Assembly: GCA_039707655.1 (NCBI GenBank)
Contig: CM077676.1
Coordinates: forward strand, 427,839,379-427,903,378
Length of the DNA stretch: 64,000 nucleotides
Origin: Elymus sibiricus
Lineage: Eukaryota; Streptophyta; Magnoliopsida; Poales; Poaceae
Direction: 5' to 3'
How positions within the stretch are numbered: position 1 is the stretch's first letter; every line of letters starts with the position of its first letter. Positions 23,158-33,065 of the stretch are shown piece after piece. Under the pieces are notes generated by a model that worked only from the letters and a program-made list of their open reading frames with translations, was not told where the DNA came from and searched no databases. The position numbers were made by a program, and so were the translations under genes.

Positions 23158-25691
23158 ATGGGCAAGGGGAAGGCCGACGGCACGGGTTTCCTATTGAAGC
23201 TCAGCACGATGACTAGTCGGAGTGGTCGACCCCGTACTCTCCCCCCCCCCCCCTCCGACTACTTGAGGATGACTTCTCACAGGGAGGTCGAGGTAGAGGT
23301 GCCCCTAGAGGTGGAGGGGGTGGGGGGAGAGCCCCTACAGGAGGACAGGGTCGGGGCCAGAAATAGCGCTCCCTCACCGACTTAGGGGTGTCCTCTTCGA
23401 GGCCCTCCTCTACTGAGGTACCCTCCTCTAGTGAGGTACCCTCTGCCGAGGAGGAGGTTCGCGAGGAGGAGGAGGAGGAGGAGGTTCGCGAGGAGGAGGA
23501 GGTTCAGGAGGAGGAGGAGGAGGAGGAGGAGGAGCTTGGGGAGGGGGACGAGGAGGAGGAGGAGGTAGGCGAGGAGGATGGTGGTGGCGGGGAGGATGGT
23601 GGTGGCAGCGAGGGGGTTGCCCACAACAAGGGGTGGCTGCGTGGTAATGCAAAGCTCCCTCCCCTTCCTGCTACCGAGGAGCTGAAGTGGCTCATTGAGC
23701 CCAAGGGGAAAGAGTAAGTGCCACTTAATCATAATTTAATTCTTTTGCTTGTACACATGCTAATATTTTCATTCTTTTGATTGTACACATGCTCATATTT
23801 TCATTCTTTCTATCTTTTGCAGCAACTGGATAATTCCTAAAGGGGCCCGTCTTCCAAACGGCGTCATCACCGTTTTGCTGAAGGAACACTGGCCGGGGCT
23901 TTTCCGTCCAGATCCAGTCAGGCAGCCTGAGCGCCGGGTTTTGGCCACGAGCTGGGACCACTGGGAAGCGGGCCCCCACCCGGACCATACCACGTATGCT
24001 AAGGCCGTGATCACAAATTTTTGGGTAAGTTCTCTTCAGAAGCACGAGTCTTGAGTTTCGTTCGTAGTTTATCATCGAATGGTTTAACTCATGGCTTCTT
24101 CCATTCTGGTTTTCTGAATGATTGTAGAAATACTATCGAGTTCTTGAGGAGCACAAGTCCACTGCCGACGAGATCGTGCTGCGCCAAGCGAGGAAGAAGG
24201 CCCGTCAGATGCAGTACGAGGTGCGCTGGATGGCCATCTCGCAATATCATCACGACGCTCTTGAGATGAAGATGACCAAGGAAGACGCGCGGAGGATGCA
24301 TGTTACCTTGGAGAGGGAGGAGTACTTGGCCGTAAGTATAACAGACTTTTCATTCCGGCGTTTGTGGTAAATTTCATCGTTTCGTGTTGACATGCCATTA
24401 TGCTTTCATTATGTAGGTGTGTCCTGCTTGGTGTTATGGAAAGGACGATGGATGGGCGGCATTGGTGGATCTGTGGCTCGGTCAGGATGCGGAGTGGGCT
24501 GCTAAGAGCAAGAAAAACCGGGCTAACCGAGGGACCGACAGAACACATGGTCAGGGAAACCGGAACCACTTTAGCCACAAGAAAGTTCAGGTATATCTAT
24601 TTACATGAAACATTCTTCTTCTTCTATTTACCGTCACTTTCTTATGTATCACTAACCTCTATTTGGTGGTGCAGGAGGAGAAACTGAAGCGGCCGCTCTC
24701 TGACATAGAGGCGTGGCAGATCGCCCATACGCGGAATAAGTCCAAGGAGGGCAAGGGCGACTACTACGGCAAGAGCAAGGAGAACCTGAAGGCCTACGAG
24801 GAGGAGTATCTGAGGGTAAATCCTGGCACACCTGACCCCTTAAAGCAGGCTACAGACGAGAGGGTGGTGGTGGGCATAGGGCCGAAGCTTCATGGTCGGC
24901 AGACAGTTCTGGATGCCGTGTGTACTCCTTCTATCTCCTTCACACGGCTCCGAGCTACCGACCCGAGCCTAAGCCAGCGCACGAGCACGACCAGTGCACA
25001 GTCACACTCCCTCCTAGCCCAGCAGACCAGCGTAGGTATTTTCCCTCTTATCTTCCTTTTTGCTCACTTTATTTTCCGCATTGAGATGTTTTATGAGTTC
25101 ATCATGTCATATCGTAGGCCTACATGGAGTACACACGCCAGGAGACCATGGCGTGGCAGGCGAGAGTTGCAGCAGTCCAGGAGCACAGCAGTCGCATGAT
25201 GACGGTTAGTTTAGCCTCTTTCATTTCACTTCCATATTTGCACTTTCATTTCTTCTGACCTTCGTGTTTGCTTGGTCAATTCACATGCAGCGCGTTTTTG
25301 AGAGCATGGCGGACGGCACGGTTCCTGTAATGGAACCACCACCACCACCTGCTGGACCTGCACCAGTGCTCCTTACCTTTGAGGAGTTTCTGCCACAGAA
25401 CATGGAGACTCCGGTTAGTACATCCCCAAACTCATCAATCACTGCTTACCGTTTATTCAACACAATCATATATCCCCTTAACATGTCTTTTCGAACATTC
25501 AGGGAACCGGTGGATCATCCGTTGGTGGTGGTGCCAATGATGGCATCACTCCCGAGTCACGGAGCCCGGTCACTCCGATCCACCGAGGTGGCGGTGGCAG
25601 TAGCGGTAGCGGTGCCGGTCCTGGCGGTGAGGACCTGGGCTTTGGCCGTCTGGGCGGTGAGGACCTTGGTAGTGGACCTCGTAGGGCTTAA
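23158..25691 (+). pseudogene. CACTA second gene (Transposase_24 / Ptta-En/Spm family-like)
   Basis: Downstream partner of TNP2, in the position of the DNA-binding TNPA-type protein. Eight exons fit GT/AG borders: 23158-23713, 23823-24024, 24128-24331, 24417-24590, 24675-25031, 25118-25204, 25291-25413, 25503-25691. Exon 1 has a Gly/Arg-rich start, then a run of Glu, then HNKGWLRGNAKLPPLP. Later exons give NWIIPKGARLPNGVITVLLK, TNFWKYYRVLEEHK, CYGKDDGWAALVDLWLG and SDIEAWQIAHTRNK, typical of plant Ptta/En/Spm transposases. The C-terminus is Pro- and Gly-rich. In exon 1 the starting ATG frame and the frame that continues differ, and the continuing frame has a TAG near 23367, so it is probably non-functional; an alternative start was not excluded. 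Confidence 0.78.
23440..23560 (+). repeat. GAG-rich trinucleotide repeat encoding poly-Glu
   Basis: Imperfect GAGGAGGAG array inside exon 1 of the CACTA second gene. It gives runs of Glu with scattered Val, Arg and Gln. Confidence 0.85.
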
Positions 25692-25879
25692 GCCCTTTGT
25701 ATGCTCGTAGGACTTGGGTACTTCTCCTTATGTTTTTGTTATTGTGATGATGATGATGATGATGTTATTGTGATGATGATACTTATGTGATGACGATACT
25801 TATTGTCATGATGATGTTATATGTATATGTGCTGTGAATTTGAAATGAATTCAAACAGAAATAAGAAAAAAAAGGCAGC

Positions 25880-26189
25880 ATAACCACCCGCCGAGGCACC
25901 AGTGGGCGACACGTGGCACCTATGCCGACGGCCCGTCGGCATATGTTCAAATCTATGCCGACGGCATAGTGCTGACACGTGGCGCGTTTTTATTGGGCGT
26001 AACTTGTTGCATGCATCTGTGCCAGTTTGCCGACGGCCAATCTGTGCCGACGGCCATACGAACACCGTCGGCATAGGTACCTATGCCGACGGCTTTTCTA
26101 TGCCGACCGCAGGCCCAGATACGCCGAGGTATACGATGCCGACGGGTGTATGCCGACGGCCGTCGGCATAGCCAGTAATCCCGGTAGTG
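25880..26189. repeat. CACTA subterminal repeats and right terminal inverted repeat
   Basis: At least eight copies of TATGCCGACGGC or its reverse complement GCCGTCGGCATA lie in this 300-base stretch, ending in CCCGGTAGTG at 26189. Such arrays are the binding sites for the TNPA-type protein in En/Spm elements. Confidence 0.85.
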
Positions 26190-26333
26190 TATCCAATCCA
26201 GCTTCCATGCATTGCACCAAGGCATGAGCCAGACCCTGCCGACATGCATGCACCAAGAAACAAGCCAAAACCAATTTGACTCTGTCCTCCTTTCCATGCA
26301 TGCATCTTCTTTATGACAAGATTAATTCCAACA
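26190..26333 (-). repeat. Partial 3' LTR of the TRIM-like element
   Basis: Nearly identical to 27275-27417, including the TGCCGACATGCATGCACCA segment. Cut on the left by the CACTA end. Confidence 0.85.
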
Positions 26334-26851
26334 ATTACCTCCCTAATCTTGTCATCTTGACTTGATGCACATCATAAGCACATGGTCTTCTTCTGGCAGC
26401 CTTGCATTGCCTGGTCTTGCACTGCCTACCTGACGATGACCAACCCAAGCACGACACACGTACTACTAACAGCCACAACGTGTACACACCACGTTTCCAT
26501 GACTCGACACAGTCGACTCACAACTGACCCATGCAACAAGTCTTAACAAATGATATGAACCACTAAAGAACTGGCCTTGACTAGAACAACGCCGATCACC
26601 ATGTCATCTTGTCGCACGCAGCAACCTCTTCTTGTGATCACCATCGGCATCACGCAAACCCTCCTGCAACAACAGTAGCCTTGGCCTCCTACACTGGCTC
26701 TCCAACTCATGGAGCTTGCCATTGGTGCGCCTCCGCTGCTGTCCTCGCCGCCGGGTCACCATACTTTGCCGAAAATGAACACATCACTTGCCGGCACAAA
26801 ACCAGCCGCCATGGGACCGACACACAGTCCTCCTTGGTCCTCGAATCTTGA

Positions 26852-26865
26852 GGCTCATGATACCA
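26852..26865 (-). promoter_or_regulatory. Primer binding site (tRNA-Met type) of the TRIM-like element
   Basis: TGGTATCATGAGCC on the minus strand, two bases after the LTR terminus CCAACA. Confidence 0.75.
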
Positions 26866-26867
26866 AT

Positions 26868-27417
26868 TGTTGGCCAAAACCCTCTCAACCCTCACCTCTC
26901 TCTTAGTGGACACACACAAATAGAGGAGTAAAGCACACGAGAATTTTCTGGCCGGACAACGGATGTCCCAGACAACACATGCCCTTGTTTTATTACTTAG
27001 CAACACTGACTACACTCAGACTTGAGCAACATATGCTTTACATAACCCAGCAACACATGCTGTGATGCAACGAATGCATCCTACTCCTAAGCCTCTCATA
27101 CACACAGATGCACACATGACACACATACATATGTGCTACCCCCTGACACGCAGGTTACATCTTGGCTTACTCCTTCTCATGGGTGTGCCTCTCCTTATAT
27201 AGAGGTTTGTAGGTCGGTGCTACAGTGACCTGCTACAGTGACCGACATGGACAGCCCATATCCTTCTTGCTTCATATCCAATCCAGCTTCCATGCATGCA
27301 CCAAGACATGAGCCAGACCCTGCCGACATGCATGCACCAAGAAACAAGCCAAAACCAATTTGACTCTGTCCTCTTTTCCATGCATGCATCTTCTTTATGA
27401 CAAGATTAATTCCAACA
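26868..27417 (-). repeat. Complete 5' LTR of the TRIM-like element
   Basis: TGTTGGCC...TTCCAACA, 550 bases, inverted hexamers at both ends. Confidence 0.85.
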
Positions 27418-27422
27418 ATGTC

Positions 27423-27627
27423 TAGATAGATTAAGTCGATGGGCATCTTCAACTTGCAACAATTAGTACTAGGACCGGAGACTGTGTGCAGATTTTTGCA
27501 AACAAACGCAATTGAAAACTGCAGTCACGCGATGCTAAGACAGGCATATTGTGAAATATATTAAGTGTACAATTGTGTGTTTGAAATTCAATATCTGTGT
27601 GATAATAGGACGGAAGGGGATTAATGA
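27423..27627. other. Short unannotated interval
   Basis: About 200 bases of AT-rich DNA with no frame, repeat or motif that I recognise. Confidence 0.5.
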
Positions 27628-28557
27628 CCCCTTTGTTTGGGCTACAGATTCCTGAAATCAGCTGTGGCTTGGATTCCAGAGAATTACCTGTAGCTGTAGA
27701 TTTTGAGAATCAGAAGCTAGCTGTTTGTTTACTAGGCTGTAGAAAAACCAAAGTGTTGTCAAATGTCTGCAATGCCCCCGAATCCACAATTGGTCAATTA
27801 CAAAACAGAGCAGCAGCAACGTCCAGAAAAATTGCAGAGCGGCAATGTTGGCTATTGTTGTGGATCTGGGAGGCAGCAGCACCAGGAAACTAGGCAGCAA
27901 TACATGGAAGCATAGCAGAGCAGCAGCGCTGGCTGTTGATGTTGATTTGCTAGGGGGCGGCAAGGAAGGAGCCGGCCATCAGCAGGAACGACGCATGTGA
28001 GGGCTTGGAAGCAGTAGAGGGGGTGTGTGGTTGGGGCAGCGTAGATCGACCTTGGGGCGGCGGGGAGAGCAGGAGATCATGAGGTGGCAAAGGTCAGAGA
28101 GGCGAATGTGTTCGGATCCAGCCGTCATGGATGCCAACGCGGAGATCCGGGGCAGCGGCTGGATCGATGGAGAGCAGCAAGAGGTGGATGGAGGTCAGGG
28201 AGGAGTGGAGCAGCCGGATCCCTACCCAAAGTTGGCGACGGGGGCGGCAAGATGGAGGGGCCGATACATTCGCAATGTGTGGGGTAGCTCTCCTCGCCTA
28301 TCTGCGCTCGACGGTGGACGGAGGTCAGGGAATGGCATATGTCTTGTAATAACGGGGAGAAAACTAGGTATACTTCTATTGGGGTAAGTGGCAGCTCGGG
28401 AATCACCGAATTCGCAGCTTCCGGTTCGGGATGCCTCGCAGTGTAATTTTTAGAATCGATTCCTAGAATTTATGGTGGGTAGCTGGCTGTTTGTTTGCGA
28501 TTCAGATTTTTAGAGGAGTAGAATCCCGAAATCAGAAGCCGAAGCTCAAACAAAGGC
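27628..28557. mobile_element. Non-autonomous TIR DNA transposon (about 0.93 kb)
   Basis: Left end CCCTTTGTTTGGGCT and right end AGCTCAAACAAAGG are inverted. Similarity continues inward for some 40 bases (ATTCCTGAAATCAG against CTGATTTCGGGATTC). The interior is GC-richer and has no transposase. The GGCCTTTGTTTG-type terminus is common in grass hAT or PIF/Harbinger derivatives. I could not find a convincing target duplication, so the superfamily is open. Confidence 0.55.
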
Positions 28558-28794
28558 CACCTAAGACGTGGATACGCCATGGCATATGTGACGAGCTTGA
28601 ATTGGAGAGGCCGAGATAATAGGCGAAGAAGAGGACGAAGAAGAATGATTTAATAATGATAATAAAGGTAGACAATGTCCTCTGATGTACTACATGAGAA
28701 TTTAAAAGTACAAGGTAAAAATGTCGATGGGTGTGCATGAGGAGTTAGAGGTATATGTTACACTCAATCGGTATTGAAACAACAAATCATGTAC

Positions 28795-28825
28795 ACCCCG
28801 TTGTAATGCACGGGCATTTAGCTAG
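28795..28825 (+). mobile_element. Helitron-like 3' terminus
   Basis: CCCCGTTGTAATGCACGGGC forms a short GC stem (CCCGT/ACGGG), followed by CATTTAGCTAG|T. A 3' hairpin 10-12 bases before CTRR and a T is the Helitron 3' signature, and CCGTTGCAACGCACGGGC-type ends are frequent in grass genomes. The 5' end (TC...) was not located. Confidence 0.4.
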
Positions 28826-28939
28826 TAAAAATAAAACGCGTTGAGGTGTTTTATATCAAAAAAAACCCATCGAAAAACATAAATCCTACTCTCCTTCCTT
28901 TTTCTTCTTCGCCCAAGTTGAGTCCCAAATCACCTAAAC

Positions 28940-31086
28940 ATGGAAGGATTCGGGACGCCGCAACCGCCGCCGCTGGTCGCAGCCGCCAGCTCAGCCGTTC
29001 TTGACGACGACGATCTCCTCGGCGAGATCCTCCTCCGCGTCGCCTTCCCCACCAGCCTCGTCCACGCCGCTCTTGTCTGCAAGTGCTGGCTCCGGCTCGC
29101 CTCCGACCCGTGTTCCTCGGCCGCTTCCGCGATCTCCACCCACCAAGACTCCTCGGCTTCTACGTTCGCACAACGGGCAGCAAGCCACCGCTGTTCGTGC
29201 CGATGCCTCAGCCCCCTGAGCTTGCCGCCGTCATCCGCCGCGCTAAATTCGATTTGGGCACCTTGGGCAGCGACAGCCCACCGAGATCGCTGTACGTGGA
29301 TTGCTGGAACGACCTCCTCCTCCTCACATCCTTCGTGGACACCAACGACCCCAAACGAATTGTGCGCTGCCCCCTGTATCCTGCGAGATATACGACCATC
29401 CTCCCACCATTTCCCGACACCAGCTTCCATGACGGCTTCACATACGACGAAGGTGAGATCATCCCCAACGGTGGAGGCGATGGCCTGTCCTTCATCTATT
29501 TGGCGCTGGGCTCTAAAGAGTAGGAGACAGTTGTGCATGTGTATGTGCTACAAGACGATATCTGGGTCATCTACTTTTCGTTTGTAAGTGAAATCACTAG
29601 TATCTCACTGCAATTCCCTAGTTTGATTGGTGACGGGAAGATCTATAGTCTGGCCTCCGTGGGCAAGATTGATAAGTTATTTGTGCTAGATCTTGCTTCC
29701 TCGTCTTTGTCGCTAGTAAACCTCCCAGAAGAGGTGTTGCCGTGGCGTGGCAGGCTGTCGCTTGCAGATCATTCTGGGGTTCATCTGATCAATCTGAAGG
29801 ACCTTGAAATTCGCATCTGGCTCCTTGTGAATACCATTTGTTTGCGTGAGATTTTTGGTAATCATATGATACCGATTCACATGTTTGTGGATGTGGATGA
29901 TTATTTCTTAGCGGTACATGCAGTTGGGTTCGATTCTGAGTTTGTTTTCATCGAGATAGACGATGTCCTTTACCTTCTTGATATCAAATGCAAGGTGTTA
30001 AAAGAAGGTTTACGAGTTTTTTTTTTTTTTGAAACGCGGTCCCTTAGGACCCGATTCATTAAAAAAGGTCGAAGAGAGTTGCCCGGTTAATCAACGGAAA
30101 ACCGGGCGAAAACCGTCACAACATGCCCGCAAAAACAAGGCACCCAGGGCGACCTGGCAACCCACACAAGAACGCACACACGCCGTCGAGGAGAAAAGCG
30201 CCGTCGAGGTTGCAATCCGGTGTCATCGTCATCACACCTCCGCGAGGGCGACTCCGACTCCACCATCAACGACCACCGATGTAGCCCTCACCGCAAACAA
30301 GCACCGAGGCCTGCGCCGGCCGATGCCAAACAGTCCACCACACGCGCCGACGACTAGGCAGCTCCGACTCTGTCGACGAGCATTGCAGGGGGAAAGCGCT
30401 AGGCCTGCGCCGAGCCGGCACCGGAACCGACCACCCGTCTCTTGTCATCGTCACCACGGAGACACCTCCTCTACAGCTCCGACTTCAGGAAGACAAGCGA
30501 GGCACGGTGACCCCTCGAACACGCCGGATGAGACCGACTACCAAAGCTCAGCAGCAGCCCAACTCCGCCCGAAGCCGCCATCGTTGCCACACAAGAAGTC
30601 GCGCAACATCCACATTGCCGGACGGACAGCTGCCGACCGCAATGCCGCAAGCGTCCAGCCCAAGGAAAGCGCAAACGGGATCCAAATGCTCTTCAAGGCG
30701 ACGCCCCAAAGAAGGAAGCGACGAGGCCGACGCCGTCGCCCAACCCGGACTGGGTCTTAGGCTTTCACCCGAAGAGCTGGAACCGAGGATGTGCAGGGGG
30801 TGGACTCCACGCCGGCGCCTCCAAGGAGGTGACACGACGTCCGCGGACGCCGACGCCGTCGGCCGGTAGGAACCCGGCAAGCTTTCGCTCGGAGCACCGC
30901 CCAACACCACACCCTCACGCATTGCACCTCCGCTGACCCGCACACCTCCCACGAAGCCATCGCGCCATGACCAAGGTTTACGAGATGACACAAGAGGATA
31001 CATACTTGTATACTGTCAGCCCCTTTATGATGGTTTGGCCTCCTAAATTCCCTGTGATGAAAGAAGGATGTGATCTGAAAGAATAA
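28940..31086 (+). pseudogene. F-box protein pseudogene, disrupted by a retroposon
   Basis: Starts at ATG 28940. The N-terminal F-box has DDDLLGEILLRVAFPTSL, HAALVCKCWLRLASDP. A one-base loss near 29111 shifts the frame; it then reads FLGRFRDLHPPRLLGFYVR, SLYVDCWNDLLLLTS and FHDGFTYDEG. A TAG at 29521-29523 follows ALGSKE; the same frame continues VVHVYVLQDDIW and YSLASVGKIDKLFVLDLAS. A second frameshift near 30004 and a 956-base retroposon (30017-30972) follow. The last segment, KVYEMTQEDTYLYTVSPFMM and WPPKFPVMKEGCDLKE, ends at TAA 31084-31086. This is the large grass F-box family whose intact members act as substrate adaptors of SCF ubiquitin ligases. An AT-rich leader with TTTTATATC lies about 90 bases upstream of the start. 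Confidence 0.85.
30017..30972 (-). mobile_element. Retroposon insertion (LINE-like, poly-A tailed, minus strand)
   Basis: Begins with a run of T, then GAAACGCGGTCCCTTAGG, i.e. a minus-strand insert with a poly-A tail. It is flanked by a perfect 12-bp duplication AAGGTTTACGAG (30005-30016 and 30973-30984). The variable-length duplication and A-tail show target-primed reverse transcription. The body is GC-rich, and I see no reverse transcriptase or endonuclease motif, so it is a 5'-truncated LINE 3' end or a non-autonomous relative. Confidence 0.85.
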
Positions 31087-31290
31087 ACCTGCAAGGTTTG
31101 GCTTCATTTGATCTGTCTAGTTGTGATCTGGTCTAAAAAATGCATGATGCTACTATATATCTTTTTGACGATTAACAATGTGATCGGTACTGGCCTCTTA
31201 AAATCCCTGCGGTGAATGAGGGGTCGAACCACAAGAATGATTCTGTAAAGTTTACCTCTTGCTGATTTGTTTAGTATTGTGGTCTAATTA
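31030..31290 (+). repeat. Diverged tandem duplication of the F-box 3' end
   Basis: 31030-31136 (TTTGGCCTCCTAAATTCCC...GTGATCTGGTCTAA) and 31188-31290 (ACTGGCCTCTTAAAATCCC...TATTGTGGTCTAAT) align through their length with many substitutions. The repeat covers the last codons and the start of the 3' untranslated region. Confidence 0.6.
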
Positions 31291-31611
31291 CCTACTAGTT
31301 GCCAGATAATTCATTGTTGATATAATGTACATATATTGGGGCAATGAGTTTCGAATCCATATTAGACTTTTTTTTTTGTTTGCTGCTAGCGTTAATTTTA
31401 AGCAATGTCTATCGTTTACTTTCTAACACATCGATATAAGAACTTGAATGTTACCCTGTAACTCGAGCTTTAGACCCTCAGAATCTTGGTAGTCAGTCTG
31501 TCTTGACTCTCAATGATAAAGTACATTGGGTTTTACATGTGGCCTGAGACTTGATTTATTCTCTTCGAGTAAAGGGCGGTACTGGGTCTTTGCGAGAGCA
31601 GCGGTACACGA

Positions 31612-32826
31612 GAGTGAATAGCATAAAACTACCACTTTTCGCGTTAGGGTTCCAAAAAACTACCGAAAATTTATTTGTGACTGATACCTACCACTTTTCT
31701 CGTCGGCTGTGTCAAAAAACCCAAATGACCTTGTGTTTTACAATTGATCGCGATTATGATAGGTCGGTCCCGCTCCTAAACGAACCGTCTGGTTGACCGT
31801 TAACTGACATGTGGGGCCACATGTCAGTGTGTCTTCTCATTTTCTTCTTCCCCTCTCTGCCTCCCTTCTTCTCCACCACTCTTCTTGCTCCCAAAGCGCA
31901 CCGTCGCGCGGCCATGGCCGCCGGCCACACTGCTGGCCCACGCCGCTGCCCTATGCCACGTTGAGGCCCGCCTCCGCTATTGCTGCTGCCCTCTGCTGGT
32001 GCTTGCCGCTGCTCCCCTATACTGCTGCTGCAGCTGCTTGCCGCCGTCTGCTGCGGCCCACTACCGCTGCTTGCCGCCGCCGCCGTCTGCTGCTGCCGTC
32101 CGCTGCTGCCCGCGGCCGCTGCTTGCTGCTGCCGCTGCTTCTTGCCGCTGCTTGCCGCCGCCGCTGCTGCTTGCCCGCCCCTTCCCCTTCGCCTTCGTCT
32201 GCTGCTGCCCGCGGCCGCTACTTGCTGCTGCCGTGAACTCGACGGCGTCCACGTGCGGGGGCACACGGAGGCCGGCGCCGGCGAGCAGGCAGTGGAGCGC
32301 GTCGGGGCCGTGGGGGAGGAGGTTGCCGGCGACGGCCATGGGAGCCGAGCGCTTCGAGCTGCTCCACCCACCTCGAGCGGGCGTGAGGAAGAGGGGAGAG
32401 AGAGAGACTGCGCGGCGGGGAGCTCCACGGCGGCCGGCGCCATGGCTGCTGAATGACGAGCTCCTCTCGATGTGGAGCACGGCCGCGCGAGGGAGTCGAT
32501 TAATTTTTAAAATTTGTATGCAGGGGCCCGATTGCTTTTTTAAAATATTTACAGGGACCTGATTGCTTTTTTTAATAAGATTACTAGGAAGAGACACTGA
32601 CATGTGGGCCCCACATGTCAGTTAACGGTCAAACAGACGGTCCGACCAGAGGGTTCGTTTAGGAGCGGGTCCGACCTGTCATAATCGCGATCAATTGTAA
32701 AACACAAGGTCATTTGGGTTTTTTGAGACAGCCAACGCCGATTGTGGTAGTTATCAGTCACAAACAAATTTTTGGTAGTTTTTTGGAACCCTAACACGAA
32801 AAGTGGTAGTTTTATGCTATTCACTC
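31612..32826. mobile_element. Mutator-like element with long TIRs (possible Pack-MULE)
   Basis: Inverted repeats of about 220 bases: the left starts GAGTGAATAGCATAAAACTA at 31612 and the right ends with the complement at 32826. Flanking 9-mers are GGTACACGA (31603-31611) and GGGACACGA (32827-32835), one mismatch, the duplication size of Mutator elements. No transposase is present. The interior has a CTG/CCG-rich block (about 31970-32240) and a GC-rich stretch with minus-strand coding-like sequence (MAVAGNLLPHGPDALHCLL) that could be a captured host fragment. I could not identify its source. Confidence 0.8.
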
Positions 32827-32997
32827 GGGACACGAACCAGTCTTTCTGAACAGTGTTGTTGGGCGCAGATACTTGTGGGAGACCACTTTGGGAGAGCACC
32901 TCTGTTTCTTCTGCAAACCAGAGCAGCCAATTTACCAGTTCAGGTACACAGATAACAGGGACTCTGAAACGTTGGTAGGCTCAGAGGAAAAACATGT

Positions 32998-33050
32998 CCA
33001 GATGCAGAGGCCGGGGGTACATCCTCCTTTTCTAAAAAAAAAAAAAAAAA
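32998..33050 (+). mobile_element. Minimal 53-bp retroposon insertion
   Basis: Thirty-five bases (CCAGATGCAGAGGCCGGGGG, then TACATCCTCCTTTTCT) plus an 18-base A run, between perfect 15-bp direct repeats AGAGGAAAAACATGT (32983-32997 and 33051-33065). The GAGGCCGGGGG...CCTTTT body is the extreme 3' end seen in Triticeae LINE/SINE tails, so this is a reverse-transcription event that copied almost only the tail. Confidence 0.85.
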
Positions 33051-33065
33051 AGAGGAAAAACATGT

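Larger units (their letters stand above)
11817..26189 (+). mobile_element. CACTA (En/Spm) transposon, 5'-truncated, with nested Gypsy insertion
   Basis: The right terminus is clear: ...AATCCCGGTAGTG at 26175-26189 is the inverted form of a CACTACCGGGATT end, preceded by about 300 bases of TATGCCGACGGC subterminal repeats in both orientations. Gene order is TNP2 transposase (11817-22964) then a Transposase_24-like gene (23158-25691), the usual CACTA layout. The left end is missing: the sequence starts in mid-transposase where the Copia fragment stops. Without the 8.67-kb nested retrotransposon the remaining CACTA is about 5.7 kb. It inserted into an LTR of the small element that continues at 26190. 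Confidence 0.88.
26190..27417 (-). mobile_element. Small TRIM-like LTR retrotransposon, 3' LTR cut by the CACTA
   Basis: A 550-base LTR (26868-27417) has perfect ends TGTTGG...CCAACA. Its right-hand 144 bases recur at 26190-26333. Between them is a 534-base non-coding internal region. On the minus strand the primer site TGGTATCATGAGCC (26865-26852) follows the 5' LTR, and AGGGAGGTAAT precedes the partial 3' LTR. The CACTA terminus abuts the partial LTR at 26190, so the CACTA inserted there. The flanking pentamer on the right is ATGTC (27418-27422); its partner is lost. The tRNA-Met primer type suggests a Copia helper. Confidence 0.82.

Noticed and set aside
23382..23732. Minus-strand Leu-rich ORF opposite the poly-Glu region
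   Set aside because: Antisense shadow of the GAG repeat in the CACTA second gene.
31885..32562. Cys/Leu-rich 225-codon ORF in the Mutator-like element
   Set aside because: Encoded by CTG/CCG repeats (poly Cys, Leu, Ala), open in several frames on both strands.
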